Positions 28,231 to 38,697 of a stretch of DNA of 64,000 bases are shown here, piece after piece. Source of the stretch: Superficieibacter sp. 1612_C1 (GTDB lineage: Bacteria > Pseudomonadota > Gammaproteobacteria > Enterobacterales > Enterobacteriaceae). The stretch lies in the NCBI RefSeq assembly GCF_015234305.1, contig NZ_JADGMI010000005.1:248001-312000 (forward strand), given 5' to 3'. Both the position numbers and the translations under genes were made by a program. Every line of letters starts with the position of its first letter. Position 1 is the stretch's first letter. The notes under the pieces are model-generated. The model had not been told where the DNA came from, did no database searches, and was given only the letters and a program-made list of their open reading frames with translations.

Positions 28231-28950
28231 TTACGCTTTATCGCCCAGCAGCACAGATTCCAGCGCGATTTTGATCATATCGTTGAAGGTGGTCTGACGT
28301 TCAGCCGCCGTCGTCTGTTCGTGGGTACGGATATGGTCAGACACGGTGCAGATGGTCAGTGCTTTCGCACCGAACTCAGCCGCTACGCCATAGATGCCCG
28401 CCGCTTCCATTTCCACGCCCAGAATGCCGTATTTTTCCATCACGTCGAACATAGACGGGTCCGGCGTGTAAAACAGATCGGCGGAGAAGATATTACCGAC
28501 ACGCGCTTCCACGCCCAGCGCTTTCGCCGCCTCTACCGCGTCACGCACCATGCCAAAGTCGGCAATGGCGGCGAAGTCATGATCTTTAAAACGCAGACGA
28601 TTCACTTTGGAGTCGGTGCAGGCACCCATACCAATCACGACATCACGCAATTTCACGTCGGCACGCACCGCGCCGCAGGAGCCTACGCGGATGATTTTCT
28701 TCACGCCGAAATCGGTGATCAGCTCTTTGGTGTAGATGGAGCAGGACGGGATCCCCATACCGTGACCCATCACGGAGATTTTACGGCCCTTATAAGTACC
28801 GGTGAAACCCAGCATGCCGCGGACGTTGTTCACTTCACGCACGTCTTCGAGGAAGGTTTCAGCAATGTGTTTAGCGCGCAGCGGGTCGCCCGGCATCAAA
28901 ACGACGTCAGCGAAATCACCCATTTCTGCATTAATGTGGGGAGTAGCCAT
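28231..28950 (-). CDS. deoD: Purine-nucleoside phosphorylase
   Basis: Encodes 239 residues, starting [26 protein letters not shown] at 28950; an upstream in-frame run is REP-derived and excluded. Hexameric PNP that splits purine (deoxy)nucleosides with phosphate. Signatures are [17 protein letters not shown] and [20 protein letters not shown]; the catalytic aspartate is in TVSDHI. It is the last gene of deoCABD. A BIME separates it from deoB. Confidence 0.98.
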   Translation of the reverse strand: MATPHINAEMGDFADVVLMPGDPLRAKHIAETFLEDVREVNNVRGMLGFTGTYKGRKISVMGHGMGIPSCSIYTKELITDFGVKKIIRVGSCGAVRADVKLRDVVIGMGACTDSKVNRLRFKDHDFAAIADFGMVRDAVEAAKALGVEARVGNIFSADLFYTPDPSMFDVMEKYGILGVEMEAAGIYGVAAEFGAKALTICTVSDHIRTHEQTTAAERQTTFNDMIKIALESVLLGDKA

Positions 28951-28990
28951 TTTCAGGTCCTTATTCATTATGTATTTGTTCAGCGTAATA

Positions 28991-29070
28991 GTGCCGGGTG
29001 GTGGCTTCGCCTTACCCGGCCTACAAGTCGATAAAACCGCAGGCCCGGTAAGCAAAGCGCCACCGGGCAA
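28991..29070. repeat. BIME between deoB and deoD
   Basis: Inverted REP pair: GTGCCGGGTGGTGGCTTCGC...ACCCGGC (28991-29020) and GGCCCGGTAAGC...CCACCGGGC (29042-29068). It lies inside the deo operon, where REPs often shape differential mRNA stability. Confidence 0.9.
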
Positions 29071-29075
29071 TGCCA

Positions 29076-30338
<1,263 letters not shown>

Positions 30339-30412
30339 TCAGTATACCCTAAATCATTCGCGTTTTGGGAAGATGAGCGGGACCGGCACCGCCACAACGC
30401 GAATGATGTACG

Positions 30413-31735
30413 CTATGCAGTGATGCGACGATAGACCGTTGGCGTGGTTTCCGGTGCCTTATCGTCAAGAACAATAGCCGCTTTGACGGCTTTCGCCGCC
30501 TCCTGCCAGCTGGCTTCGTCTTTAGCATGGATCACCGCCAGCGGACGCTGTCCGTCAACGCTGTCGCCCAGACGCGCCATCTCGGTAAAGCCGACGCTGT
30601 AATCAATGGTATCGGATGCCTGACGACGCCCGCCGCCCATAGACACTACCGCCATCCCCAGCGCACGGGTATCCATCGCGCTGACGAACCCCTCGGTATC
30701 GGCGTAAACGGCTTTGCTGAGCATCGCCATCGGCAGATATTTCGCATAGTTCTCCACGAAGTCATTCGGGCCTTTCTGCGCCGCCACCATACGACCGAAG
30801 ATTTCCGCCGCTTTACCGTTATCCAGCACCGCCTGCAATTTCGCCCGCGCATCGGCATCATCTTTGGCAAGCTGACCGGAGATCAGCATCTCAACGCACA
30901 GCGCCATCGTGACGTCAAACAGACGCGGGTTACGGTATTCACCGGTCAGGAACTGGACGGCTTCACGCACTTCCACCGCGTTACCCGCGCTGGAGGCCAG
31001 CACCTGATTCATATCGGTTAGCAGAGCGGTAGTACGCACGCCTGCGCCGTTCGCCACGCCGACAATCGCCTCGGCCAGCGCGGCGGAAAGTTCGTAAGTC
31101 GGCATAAACGCACCGCTGCCCACTTTGACATCCATCACCAGCGCATCCAGCCCTTCCGCCAGCTTTTTAGCGAGGATAGAACCGGTGATCAGCGGGATGG
31201 AATCCACCGTCGCAGTAATATCGCGGGTAGCATAAAAACGTTTATCCGCCGGTGCGAGCGAACTGGTCTGCCCGATAATCGCCACACCAACGTCTTTAAT
31301 AATCTCGCGAAAACGGTTGTCGTCCGGGAAGATATCGAAACCGGGGATCGCTTCCAGCTTGTCGAGCGTGCCGCCAGTATGACCGAGGCCGCGTCCGGAG
31401 ATCATCGGAATGTAACCACCGCATGCCGCGACCATCGGGCCAAGCATCAGCGAGGTAACATCGCCCACGCCGCCGGTAGAGTGTTTATCGACAATCGGGC
31501 CATTCAGATTCAGGCTCTTCCAGTCCAGTACGGTTCCTGAATCTCGCATCGCCATAGTTAACGAAACGCGCTCAGGCATCGTCATATCGTGGAAGAAAAT
31601 GGTCATCGCCAGGGCAGCAATCTGTCCCTCGGAGACGGTGTTATCACGGATGCCGTTGATGAAAAAACGAATTTCTTCGTCGCTTAGCGCGTGACCATCA
31701 CGTTTTTTACGAATAATTTCTTGTGCGAGAAACAA
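30413..31735 (-). CDS. deoA: Thymidine phosphorylase
   Basis: Encodes 440 residues, same as E. coli. It converts thymidine and phosphate to thymine and deoxyribose-1-phosphate. The N-terminal [21 protein letters not shown] and the signature [24 protein letters not shown] (phosphate and substrate site) are intact, as is [16 protein letters not shown]. Second gene of the deo operon; a BIME separates it from deoC. Confidence 0.98.
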   Translation of the reverse strand: MFLAQEIIRKKRDGHALSDEEIRFFINGIRDNTVSEGQIAALAMTIFFHDMTMPERVSLTMAMRDSGTVLDWKSLNLNGPIVDKHSTGGVGDVTSLMLGPMVAACGGYIPMISGRGLGHTGGTLDKLEAIPGFDIFPDDNRFREIIKDVGVAIIGQTSSLAPADKRFYATRDITATVDSIPLITGSILAKKLAEGLDALVMDVKVGSGAFMPTYELSAALAEAIVGVANGAGVRTTALLTDMNQVLASSAGNAVEVREAVQFLTGEYRNPRLFDVTMALCVEMLISGQLAKDDADARAKLQAVLDNGKAAEIFGRMVAAQKGPNDFVENYAKYLPMAMLSKAVYADTEGFVSAMDTRALGMAVVSMGGGRRQASDTIDYSVGFTEMARLGDSVDGQRPLAVIHAKDEASWQEAAKAVKAAIVLDDKAPETTPTVYRRITA

Positions 31736-31772
31736 GGGACCTCCAGAGGAAAAGAGTGGAAGGATAGCGCCA

Positions 31773-31849
31773 GGCCGAATAAGGCGCAGCCACCATCCGG
31801 CATCAAACCCACTTGCCGGGTGGCGCTACGCTTACCCGGCCGACAACGA
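31773..31849. repeat. BIME between deoC and deoA
   Basis: A degenerate REP (GGCCGAATAAGGCG...CCATCCGGC, 31773-31801) is followed by a second, TTGCCGGGTGGCGC...TTACCCGGCC (31814-31841). Confidence 0.85.
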
Positions 31850-32629
31850 TTAATAGCTGCTGGCGCTCTTACCGTCGCCGTGACCCAGCGCTTTCAGCAG
31901 ACTGGCCAGCAGGCTGGATGCGCCAAAGCGGTAGTGGCGGGAGTCCGCCCAGTCAGCTCCGAACAGTTCGTCCGCAATCGCCAGGAATTGCTGCGCATCT
32001 TCCGCGCTACGCACGCCGCCCGCCGGTTTGAAACCTACGGTTTTTGCCACGTTCATATCGCGGATCGCTTCCAGCATGATGCGCGCGCTTTCCGGCGTCG
32101 CATTCACCGGCACTTTACCGGTCGAGGTTTTGATGAAATCCGCGCCCGCTTTAATGGCGATTTCCGACGCTTTACGAATGAGCGCTTCTTCTTTCAGTTC
32201 ACCGGTTTCGATGATCACTTTCAGCAGCACATTAGCCGCTGCGCAGGCGTCTTTACAGGCTTTCACCAGATCAAAACCAACCTGTTCGTTACCGGCGATC
32301 AGCGCGCGGTACGGGAACACCACGTCAACTTCATCAGCGCCGTAAGCAATCGCAGCGCGGGTTTCGGCCAGCGCGATATCGATATCATCGTTGCCGTGCG
32401 GGAAGTTGGTGACGGTCGCAATACGGATATCCGGTGTCCCCTGCTCTTTCAACGTTTTACGCGCAATGGGGATAAAACGCGGATAAATACAAACGGCGGC
32501 GGTATTACCCACCGGGGTTTTCGCCTGATGACACAGCGCGATCACTTTTTCATTGGTGTCGTCGTCGTTCAGCGTGGTCAGGTCCATCAGTTTCAGTGCA
32601 CGCAGGCTGCTTGCTTTTAAATCGCTCAT
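31850..32629 (-). CDS. deoC: Deoxyribose-phosphate aldolase
   Basis: Encodes 259 residues, starting [25 protein letters not shown] at 32629. A TIM-barrel class I aldolase that splits deoxyribose-5-phosphate into acetaldehyde and glyceraldehyde-3-phosphate. The Schiff-base lysine is in [16 protein letters not shown], with the second lysine in [10 protein letters not shown]. First gene of deoCABD, controlled by the deoP2-type region immediately upstream (CRP, CytR, DeoR). Divergent from yjjI. Confidence 0.98.
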   Translation of the reverse strand: MSDLKASSLRALKLMDLTTLNDDDTNEKVIALCHQAKTPVGNTAAVCIYPRFIPIARKTLKEQGTPDIRIATVTNFPHGNDDIDIALAETRAAIAYGADEVDVVFPYRALIAGNEQVGFDLVKACKDACAAANVLLKVIIETGELKEEALIRKASEIAIKAGADFIKTSTGKVPVNATPESARIMLEAIRDMNVAKTVGFKPAGGVRSAEDAQQFLAIADELFGADWADSRHYRFGASSLLASLLKALGHGDGKSASSY

Positions 32630-32675
32630 TTGATTCTCCAACGGCATCGCCGTATAAAATTTCACCTTGCGAGTC

Positions 32676-32691
32676 TGTTAGTATTCTAACA
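32676..32691. promoter_or_regulatory. DeoR operator at deoP2 (deoO2-like)
   Basis: TGTTAGTATTCTAACA is a 16-bp near-perfect palindrome matching the DeoR operator (TGTTAGAATTCTAACA) with one mismatch. It lies 47 bp before deoC. With the CRP sites at their E. coli offsets, the deoP2 start point would fall at about 32676. Confidence 0.92.
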
Positions 32692-32708
32692 TCCACTCGC
32701 GATTACAT

Positions 32709-32724
32709 ATCGACATACATCACA
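32709..32724. promoter_or_regulatory. CRP site 1 of deoP2
   Basis: On the minus strand TGTGATGTATGTCGAT has a perfect left half of the CRP consensus. Its centre is exactly 53 bp from that of the second CRP site (32762-32777), the spacing known for the two sites flanking CytR at E. coli deoP2. Confidence 0.82.
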
Positions 32725-32761
32725 GTTAATGAAAACTTCGTACAAATTTGCATTGCTGTAA

Positions 32762-32777
32762 TGAGATCTATATCACT
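32762..32777. promoter_or_regulatory. CRP site 2 of deoP2
   Basis: On the minus strand AGTGATATAGATCTCA is close to TGTGA-N6-TCACA. The 53-bp spacing to site 1 supports CytR/CRP cooperative repression as in E. coli. The same site also faces yjjI. Confidence 0.82.
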
Positions 32778-32879
32778 TACCACCCTCATGTTTCTGGAGA
32801 TGAAGGCATCAGGATCAAAAGCGCCTTCTCTCCCTTTTCTTAGAATAGAGCATCATTACGGCATACTAAGGACGCGACG

Positions 32880-34430
32880 ATGCCCACTTCATGCGAAAAC
32901 ACGCTGCAACAACGTTGCCAACAGATTGTGACCAGTCCAACGCTCAGCCCTGAACAAAAGCGCCATTTTCTCGCGCTGGAAGCGGAAAATGCCCTGCCTT
33001 CCCCGGCGCTGACGGCTGAAGCGCAGGCGGCGCTGGATGACGGCGTGATTTGCGATATGTTTGAAGGCCATGCGCCGTTCAAGCCACGTTATGTTCTGCC
33101 GGATTACGCCAGGTTTCTTGAACACGGCTCAGCGTGGCTGGAACTTGAAGGCGCGCAGGATCTTGATGACGCGCTTTCATTGTTGACCATTCTGTATCAT
33201 CACGTCCCTTCCGTGACCTCAATGCCAGTCTATCTGGGTCAGCTTGATACATTGCTGCAACCATATGTTAGAATCCTAACACAAGAAGAGGTCGATATTC
33301 GAATTAAACGTTTCTGGCGCTATCTCGACAGGACGCTGCCCGATGCGTTTATGCACGCCAATATCGGCCCGGCGGATACCCCTGTCACCCGCGCCATCCT
33401 GCGCGCTGATGCGGAGCTGAAACAGGTTTCCCCTAATCTGACGTTTATTTACGATCCTGAGATTACTCCGGACGATTTACTATTACGCGTTGCGGAAAAT
33501 ATCTGTGAATGCAGCAAGCCGCATATCGCTAACGGGCCGGTGAATGATAAAATTTTCACAAAAGGCCACTATGGCGTGGTGAGCTGTTACAACTCACTGC
33601 CATTAGCCGGGGGCGGTAGTACGCTGGTCAGGATGAACCTGAAAGCCGTCGCAGAGCGCAGCCAGTCGGCAGAGGACTTCTTTTCGCGTCTCCTTCCCCA
33701 CTACTGTGAACAGCAACTGGCGATTATCGATGCGCGATGTGAATTTCTCTATCAGCAGTCACATTTCTTTGATAACAGCTTCCTGGTGAAGGAAGGGTTA
33801 ATCGATCCACAGCGGTTTGTTCCCATGTTCGGCATGTATGCGCTGGCGGAGGCCGTCAATATTCTGTGTGAAAAAGCGGGCGTGGCTGCGCGTTACGGTA
33901 AGGACGATGAGGCCAATCAACTGGGCTACCGCATTAGCGCACAGCTTGCTGAATTTGTAGAAAATACACCGGTAAAATACGGCTGGAAAAACCGTGCCAT
34001 GCTGCACGCTCAATCCGGCATCAGTTCAGATTCCGGCACCACGCCGGGCGCGCGTCTGCCCTACGGCGACGAGCCGGATCCGATTACCCATCTGCAAACC
34101 GTCGCCCCGCATCACGCCCATTATCAGGCGGGTATCAGCGATATTCTGACCCTGGACGAAACCATCAAGAACAACCCGCAGGCGCTGGTCCAGCTGTGCC
34201 TCGGCGCATTCAGGGCGGGAATGCGGGAGTTCACCGCCAACGTGTGCGGCAACGATCTGGTCCGCGTGACCGGCTATATGGTGCGTTTGTCCGATCTGGA
34301 GAAGTACCGCGCTGAAGGCTCGCGCCTGAATACCACCTGGCTGGGCGAAGAGGCGGCGCGCAACACGCGCATTATGGAACGTCAACCTCGCGTAATAAGC
34401 CATGAACAGCAGATGCGCTTCGGTCAGTAA
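32880..34430 (+). CDS. yjjI: Glycyl radical enzyme family protein YjjI (DUF3029)
   Basis: Encodes 516 residues. The C-terminal glycyl-radical motif is VRVTGY with the candidate radical Gly465, 51 residues from the end; a candidate thiyl cysteine is Cys236 in [14 protein letters not shown]. It is shorter than pyruvate formate-lyase (about 760) and its substrate is unknown. The activase YjjW overlaps its 3' end. It is divergent from deoC and shares that control region; a DeoR operator lies inside its coding sequence (33266-33281). These facts tie it to deoxynucleoside use under anaerobic conditions, by inference. Confidence 0.93.
   Translation: MPTSCENTLQQRCQQIVTSPTLSPEQKRHFLALEAENALPSPALTAEAQAALDDGVICDMFEGHAPFKPRYVLPDYARFLEHGSAWLELEGAQDLDDALSLLTILYHHVPSVTSMPVYLGQLDTLLQPYVRILTQEEVDIRIKRFWRYLDRTLPDAFMHANIGPADTPVTRAILRADAELKQVSPNLTFIYDPEITPDDLLLRVAENICECSKPHIANGPVNDKIFTKGHYGVVSCYNSLPLAGGGSTLVRMNLKAVAERSQSAEDFFSRLLPHYCEQQLAIIDARCEFLYQQSHFFDNSFLVKEGLIDPQRFVPMFGMYALAEAVNILCEKAGVAARYGKDDEANQLGYRISAQLAEFVENTPVKYGWKNRAMLHAQSGISSDSGTTPGARLPYGDEPDPITHLQTVAPHHAHYQAGISDILTLDETIKNNPQALVQLCLGAFRAGMREFTANVCGNDLVRVTGYMVRLSDLEKYRAEGSRLNTTWLGEEAARNTRIMERQPRVISHEQQMRFGQ
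33266..33281. promoter_or_regulatory. Second DeoR operator inside yjjI (deoO1-like)
   Basis: TGTTAGAATCCTAACA is the DeoR palindrome with one change, inside yjjI and 590 bp from the deoC-proximal operator. In E. coli deoP1/O1 and deoP2/O2 are about 599 bp apart and DeoR loops between them, so the arrangement is conserved. Confidence 0.88.
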
Positions 34431-35265
34431 GCTTATCCCCTTCTCCTGCGTAGACGGGCCGGGCAGTCGCCTGGCCCTGTTTTTACAGGGCTGCAATCTG
34501 CGCTGTAAGAGCTGTCATAATCCGTGGACGATAGGATGTTGTAACTATTGTGGAGAATGTGTGCCGCAGTGTCCGCATCAGGCATTAAGTCTTCACGCAG
34601 GGAAAGTGATATGGCAGGCGGACATTTGTCAGCAGTGCGATTCCTGTCTGAAAATGTGCCCTCAGCAGGCGACGCCGATGGCGCAAACCATGAGCGTGGA
34701 GGAGGTGCTCGCGCATCTGCACAAAGCGCGGTTTTTTATTGAGGGCATTACCGTCAGCGGCGGCGAGGCGACAACACAATTACCCTTTTTGCTGGCGCTG
34801 TTCAGTGCGATCAAAGCCGACCCGCAGTTACGGCAGTTAACCTGCCTGGTAGACAGTAACGGGTTGCTTAGTGAAACTGGCTGGCAGAAACTGCTGCCAG
34901 TGTGCGATGGCGCGATGATCGACCTGAAAGCCTGGAGTAGCGAATGCCACCTTGTGCTTACCGGAAGGGACAATAAACAAATTAAACGCAGTATCCTGCT
35001 GCTGGCGGATCGCGGAAAGCTGGCCGAGCTACGGCTGCTGGTTATTCCGGGTCAGGTGGATTACCTGGAGCATATTGAACCGCTGGCGGCGTTTATATCC
35101 CAACTGGGCGATGTTCCGGTGCGTCTCAATGCCTTTCATGCTCACGGGGTATACGGTGAAGCAAGAACATGGCCGGGCGCGACGCCGGAGGATGTGAACC
35201 AGCTTGCGAAAGCATTAAGGGCGCGGGGCGTAGAGAAGCTGATTTTTCCGGCACTGTATTTGTAA
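34402..35265 (+). CDS. yjjW: Radical SAM glycyl-radical activating enzyme YjjW
   Basis: Encodes 287 residues. The radical SAM motif is GCNLRCKSC (C31, C35, C38), preceded by [15 protein letters not shown] typical of PFL activases. A ferredoxin-like insert carries two further CxxCxxC...CP clusters ([13 protein letters not shown] and [12 protein letters not shown]). The GGE motif appears as VSGGEA. It should abstract hydrogen from Gly465 of YjjI. Its ATG lies 29 nt inside yjjI, so the pair is coupled. A BIME follows. Confidence 0.95.
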   Translation: MNSRCASVSKLIPFSCVDGPGSRLALFLQGCNLRCKSCHNPWTIGCCNYCGECVPQCPHQALSLHAGKVIWQADICQQCDSCLKMCPQQATPMAQTMSVEEVLAHLHKARFFIEGITVSGGEATTQLPFLLALFSAIKADPQLRQLTCLVDSNGLLSETGWQKLLPVCDGAMIDLKAWSSECHLVLTGRDNKQIKRSILLLADRGKLAELRLLVIPGQVDYLEHIEPLAAFISQLGDVPVRLNAFHAHGVYGEARTWPGATPEDVNQLAKALRARGVEKLIFPALYL

Positions 35266-35288
35266 TTTTGCAGCACCGCAGACAGGTT

Positions 35289-35383
35289 GCCGGATGGCGG
35301 CTTCGCCTTATCCGGCCTACAATTCTGCATATAACGTCATTGATTTGTAGGCCGGATAAGACGCGCCAGCGTCGCCATCCGGC
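35289..35383. repeat. BIME between yjjW and yjjV
   Basis: Inverted REP pair, GCCGGATGGCGGCTTCGC...TCCGGCC (35289-35317) and GTAGGCCGGATAAGACGC...GCCATCCGGC (35347-35383), in the gap between convergent genes. Confidence 0.92.
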
Positions 35384-35409
35384 AAAAAGCCAACGGTACG
35401 GTTTGTTTA

Positions 35410-36192
35410 CTATCCGGCAAATTTAAACAACGCCACCGTATTCTGCCATATCGTCTCGGCAATCACTTCCGCAGGCTCCGCCCGCAGCTCGCATAATGTC
35501 GCAAACACCCGCGCCACCTGCTCAGGCCGATTCGGCTGGCCCTGAAAACCGTTTAGCGGCATATCCGGCGCGTCGGTTTCCAGCAGCAGCGCCTCCAGCG
35601 GTAATTGCGCCATCACGTTGCGGGTTTTACTGGCGCGAGGATAGGTAATCGTACCACCAACGCCGATTTTGTAGCCTAACTGAATAAAGCGTTCAGCCTG
35701 TACCAGACTCCCGGCAAAACCATGCACCACCCCGGTACGCGACAGATCGTGACGTTTAAGGTGCATTGCCAGCTTGTCGTGAGTCCGCCGGGAATGCAGG
35801 ATCACCGGCAAATCGTAGCGCTTCGCCAGCGCAAGCTGCGCGTCCAGTAGCGTTTCCTGACGTTCGAACTGCGGATCCTCCCGATAGAGATCGAGGCCGA
35901 TCTCGCCGATCGCGACCAGCTTGTCCGCTGGCGCGGCAAGATGATCTTCCAGCCGTCCGAGGCACGCGTCGGTATGCCGCTCAATAACGATGGGATGCAG
36001 ACCCAGCGCCATATAGAGGGCGTCGTACTGCTCCGCCAGCGCCGTCACGCGTTCAAAATCATTGGCTTCAATGGCAGGGAGGATGATTTTTTCTACTCCG
36101 GCCTGCGCCGCCTTCTGCAAACTGGCGCGTTCATCGCCGGTAAAAGGCGGAAAGTCGAAATGGCAATGAGTGTCAATAAAGCGCGCCGTCAC
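35410..36192 (-). CDS. yjjV: TatD-family metal-dependent hydrolase YjjV
   Basis: Encodes 260 residues. TatD signatures: HCHFDFPPF at the N-terminus (metal HxH), GLHPIVIERH, AIGEIGLDLY (bridging Glu), VILHSRRTHDKL, VVHGFAG and LLLETDAPDMPL. Family members are 3'-5' DNA exonucleases or deoxyribonucleases; YjjV's role is not defined. Its start overlaps the 3' end of yjjU by 4 nt, so the two are co-expressed. Confidence 0.95.
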   Translation of the reverse strand: MTARFIDTHCHFDFPPFTGDERASLQKAAQAGVEKIILPAIEANDFERVTALAEQYDALYMALGLHPIVIERHTDACLGRLEDHLAAPADKLVAIGEIGLDLYREDPQFERQETLLDAQLALAKRYDLPVILHSRRTHDKLAMHLKRHDLSRTGVVHGFAGSLVQAERFIQLGYKIGVGGTITYPRASKTRNVMAQLPLEALLLETDAPDMPLNGFQGQPNRPEQVARVFATLCELRAEPAEVIAETIWQNTVALFKFAG

Positions 36193-37262
36193 GCCAGATC
36201 CTCATGATTAAAGCTGGCATCGTTAGCCTGCGGCGCATCGACGAGAGGCGTATGAAGCGTATCGTTGGCGACAGGCGCAGGCGGCACCACCACTGTCGCA
36301 GGAACCTGGATGCGCGGCGCGTGGCGCAGCAGCGGCGGGCTTTCCGCCAGCAGTTTACCGACGGTCGCGAGGAAATAGCGTCCGCACAGCCGTCCGGTTT
36401 TATAATCTTCGCGCAGCGCGGGTAAGCCGCTGCCCAGCGCCATACTGTTCAGCGCTTTCGGCGGATAGATTTCGAAGATCCGCAGGTCGTCCGGCGGCTG
36501 TTCAATAAACTGCTGGATCGCGTGATAGCTGGTTTCATGATGCTGTACAACGTTCACCAGCGGTTGCAGGCTACTTTCGCCCAGCCAGCGCTCCATCCGT
36601 TTGAACCACTGCGGCGTATAGTACATTTGCGACGGCACGGTACGGATCACCACGATGGTTGTCGCCCCGCGTCTGGCGGCCTCCTGCACCGGGATCGCAT
36701 CGCTGACGCCGCCGTCCAGGTAGTTGATGCCATCCAGCAAAACGCCGCTGCGGTAAAAGCCCGGAATGGCACTGGAGGCGCGGATCAGATCCAGCCAGTT
36801 TTTTTCGTCTGGGGCAAAATAGCCCGGCGTGTAGTCATCCTGACGACAGGCGCACATATAGAACGCCTTGCCCCGTTCGAACTGGTCTGCCGCGTAGCCC
36901 ATCGCCAGCGGCATTTTGCTGGCGGTGGCATCCACCAGCCAGTCAAGATCGATAAGATTGCCGCCGCGCACGAAGCGCAACGGATTGAAGAAATCGCGGG
37001 TGGTGGTGTAACGCATGATAACTTTACGCGCATAGCCGGGCTGGTTACACAGATAAGCGGAGAGATTTTGCGCCCCGGCAGAGGTGCCGAGAAAGAGATC
37101 GAACGGGTTGAATTGCGCGCGCATGAATTCGTCCAGAACCCCGGCAGTAAAAATACCCCTTTGGCCTCCCCCTTCACACACCAGCGCCAACTTTTCAGGA
37201 CGGAAGGGTTCAACCGATAACGGCGCTATATTGCCGAGCGTCACGGGAATTCGTTGTCCCAC
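36189..37262 (-). CDS. yjjU: Patatin-like phospholipase YjjU
   Basis: Encodes 357 residues. The patatin oxyanion loop is EGGGQRGIF, the nucleophile elbow is GTSAG (FLGTSAGAQ), and the catalytic Asp is in DGGVSD. No signal peptide, so a cytosolic lipid hydrolase is likely; the substrate is unknown. The C-terminal region is Pro/Ala/Val rich (VPATVVVPPAPVAND), probably disordered. It overlaps yjjV by 4 nt. Confidence 0.94.
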   Translation of the reverse strand: MGQRIPVTLGNIAPLSVEPFRPEKLALVCEGGGQRGIFTAGVLDEFMRAQFNPFDLFLGTSAGAQNLSAYLCNQPGYARKVIMRYTTTRDFFNPLRFVRGGNLIDLDWLVDATASKMPLAMGYAADQFERGKAFYMCACRQDDYTPGYFAPDEKNWLDLIRASSAIPGFYRSGVLLDGINYLDGGVSDAIPVQEAARRGATTIVVIRTVPSQMYYTPQWFKRMERWLGESSLQPLVNVVQHHETSYHAIQQFIEQPPDDLRIFEIYPPKALNSMALGSGLPALREDYKTGRLCGRYFLATVGKLLAESPPLLRHAPRIQVPATVVVPPAPVANDTLHTPLVDAPQANDASFNHEDLA

Positions 37263-37329
37263 CCTGCTTTCCTGTTTTCATTCTTCTTAGTTATACGACT
37301 AAGGTAGCGCAATTTACCCGGCGCTGAAA

Positions 37330-37359
37330 CTGCAAAAGCCAGTCCGGAGACTGGCTTTT
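37330..37359 (-). terminator. Terminator of ytjA
   Basis: Perfect stem AAAAGCCAGTC (37334-37344) / GACTGGCTTTT (37349-37359) with a 4-nt loop. It lies between the ytjA stop and the yjjU start, both on minus, so it terminates ytjA transcripts ahead of yjjU. Confidence 0.85.
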
Positions 37360-37385
37360 ACATTTTTACCACATCTAATTCGTCG

Positions 37386-37547
37386 CTATGGACGTCGACG
37401 GCCCATAAACAGGCTGACGAGGAACAGAATAATACCGACGATAAAGACGATTTTTGCTGCGCCCGCTGCCGTACCTGCCAGTCCACCAAAACCCAGAGCG
37501 GCGGCAATTAACGCGATAACCAGAAATATAATGCCCCAACGAAACAT
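37386..37547 (-). CDS. ytjA: UPF0391 small membrane protein YtjA
   Basis: Encodes 53 residues, [20 protein letters not shown] at the start and FMGRRRP at the end. It has two hydrophobic helices and is near identical to the E. coli protein. AAAGGAGAAACGT precedes the ATG at 37547. Function is unknown; homologues are stress-induced. It lies downstream of osmY in the same direction. Confidence 0.94.
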   Translation of the reverse strand: MFRWGIIFLVIALIAAALGFGGLAGTAAGAAKIVFIVGIILFLVSLFMGRRRP

Positions 37548-37637
37548 ACGTTTCTCCTTTACCATAGTCATTGTCGACCGCTAAACATGAGCGCTCAGGC
37601 TGCTCACTGCATTGTCGTTTACTTTTAGTTTACACGC

Positions 37638-37657
37638 CCCCGGATTCAAATCCGGGG
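37638..37657 (-). terminator. Hairpin downstream of osmY
   Basis: CCCCGGAT (37638-37645) pairs with ATCCGGGG (37650-37657) around a 4-nt loop, 16 bp past the osmY stop. There is no clear U-tract, so it may only stabilise or partly terminate the transcript before ytjA. Confidence 0.6.
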
Positions 37658-37672
37658 ATCGTATTCTGCGAT

Positions 37673-38290
37673 TTACTTCGCTTTAAGGTCATTCTTAACG
37701 CTTTTCACACCGTCAACCGCTTTGGCGACGCTTTCAGCGCGATCGATCTGCGCCTGGGAATCTACGGTCCCGGAGAGCTGAACAACGCCGTCAGTGGTTT
37801 CCACTTTCACTTTACGTGCCGGGACAATATCATCGGCCAGCAGTTTGGCTTTGATTTCGCTGGTTGTAGCCGTATCGCCTGCGTAGCCTTTCACGCCCTG
37901 TGACTTGCTGTCACGCACGTGAAGTTTGTCGCTGACAGATGAGACACCTTCAACTTGTTTCGTCACTTTCACAGCTTCTTCAGCCTGTGCCTGACTCTCA
38001 ACAAAGCCGCTCAACGTAACCACCTTTTTCTCAGTTTTCACGGAGATATCGGTGCTCTTAATCGTTTCGTGATCAACCAGCGCCGCTTTAACTTTAGCTG
38101 TAATCGCGCTGTCGTCCATGAAATTGCCGACTTTATTCATAGAGCTATCGATTTTTTGCCCTGCGCTGTCAGAGGTTGCTTTCGCTTTATCCGCAGTAGA
38201 GCTTTCCGCCAGGGCAGAGCCGCTCACCAGCGCAGTACCTAACATCACAGCCAGCAGAGATTTAGAAATCTTCAGTCTTTTCATAGTCAT
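37673..38290 (-). CDS. osmY: Osmotically inducible periplasmic protein OsmY
   Basis: Encodes 205 residues, starting [29 protein letters not shown] with a signal peptide cut after ALA. Two BON domains (about residues 60-130 and 140-205) bind phospholipid; repeats of [21 protein letters not shown] and [19 protein letters not shown] (each summarised) mark them. OsmY is RpoS-dependent, induced by osmotic stress, and acts as a periplasmic chaperone. It is four residues longer than E. coli OsmY because of a change after the signal peptide. Confidence 0.97.
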   Translation of the reverse strand: MTMKRLKISKSLLAVMLGTALVSGSALAESSTADKAKATSDSAGQKIDSSMNKVGNFMDDSAITAKVKAALVDHETIKSTDISVKTEKKVVTLSGFVESQAQAEEAVKVTKQVEGVSSVSDKLHVRDSKSQGVKGYAGDTATTSEIKAKLLADDIVPARKVKVETTDGVVQLSGTVDSQAQIDRAESVAKAVDGVKSVKNDLKAK

Positions 38291-38697
38291 CGAACTCATC
38301 CTGTAGGTTTGTCCATTATCTGAACGTTTGCGACCACAACGCCGCTTTGCTGTAGCGGTGAAAACTCACCTAATAGCAGTCAGTGTGCGTTCTCAACATA
38401 AGCGAAGCTTAATGGTAAGAAGTGGGTAGTGACCGCCGTGCTTCAGTTATTAATATTGTGATTAACAAATTAACTGGCTCATAAACCTGCTATTCACGCA
38501 TTGAACAGAGCATTCAGCCAGTCGACTTGTCATCACTTTGTTAAATATAGATCACAATGATAATTCCGCTTGCGCAGATGACTAAAAAAAGACCATTCGA
38601 AGCGAAAAAGCGTTGAATTAAGATATTTCCGCAAGGGATTAATAAGGCAGGGAAAGTAACGGGCGCGGCGGCTGCAGCGCCCGGCAAGGCATAGCGA
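38291..38697. other. Intergenic region between osmY and prfC
   Basis: About 400 bp without a gene. The part next to osmY should hold its RpoS-type promoter; CTATTAGG at about 38375 on the minus strand is a possible -10. Near prfC, GGGCGC (38661-38666) and GCGCCC (38677-38682) form a hairpin past the prfC stop. The middle (38400-38620) is AT-rich with no feature I can name. Confidence 0.6.
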
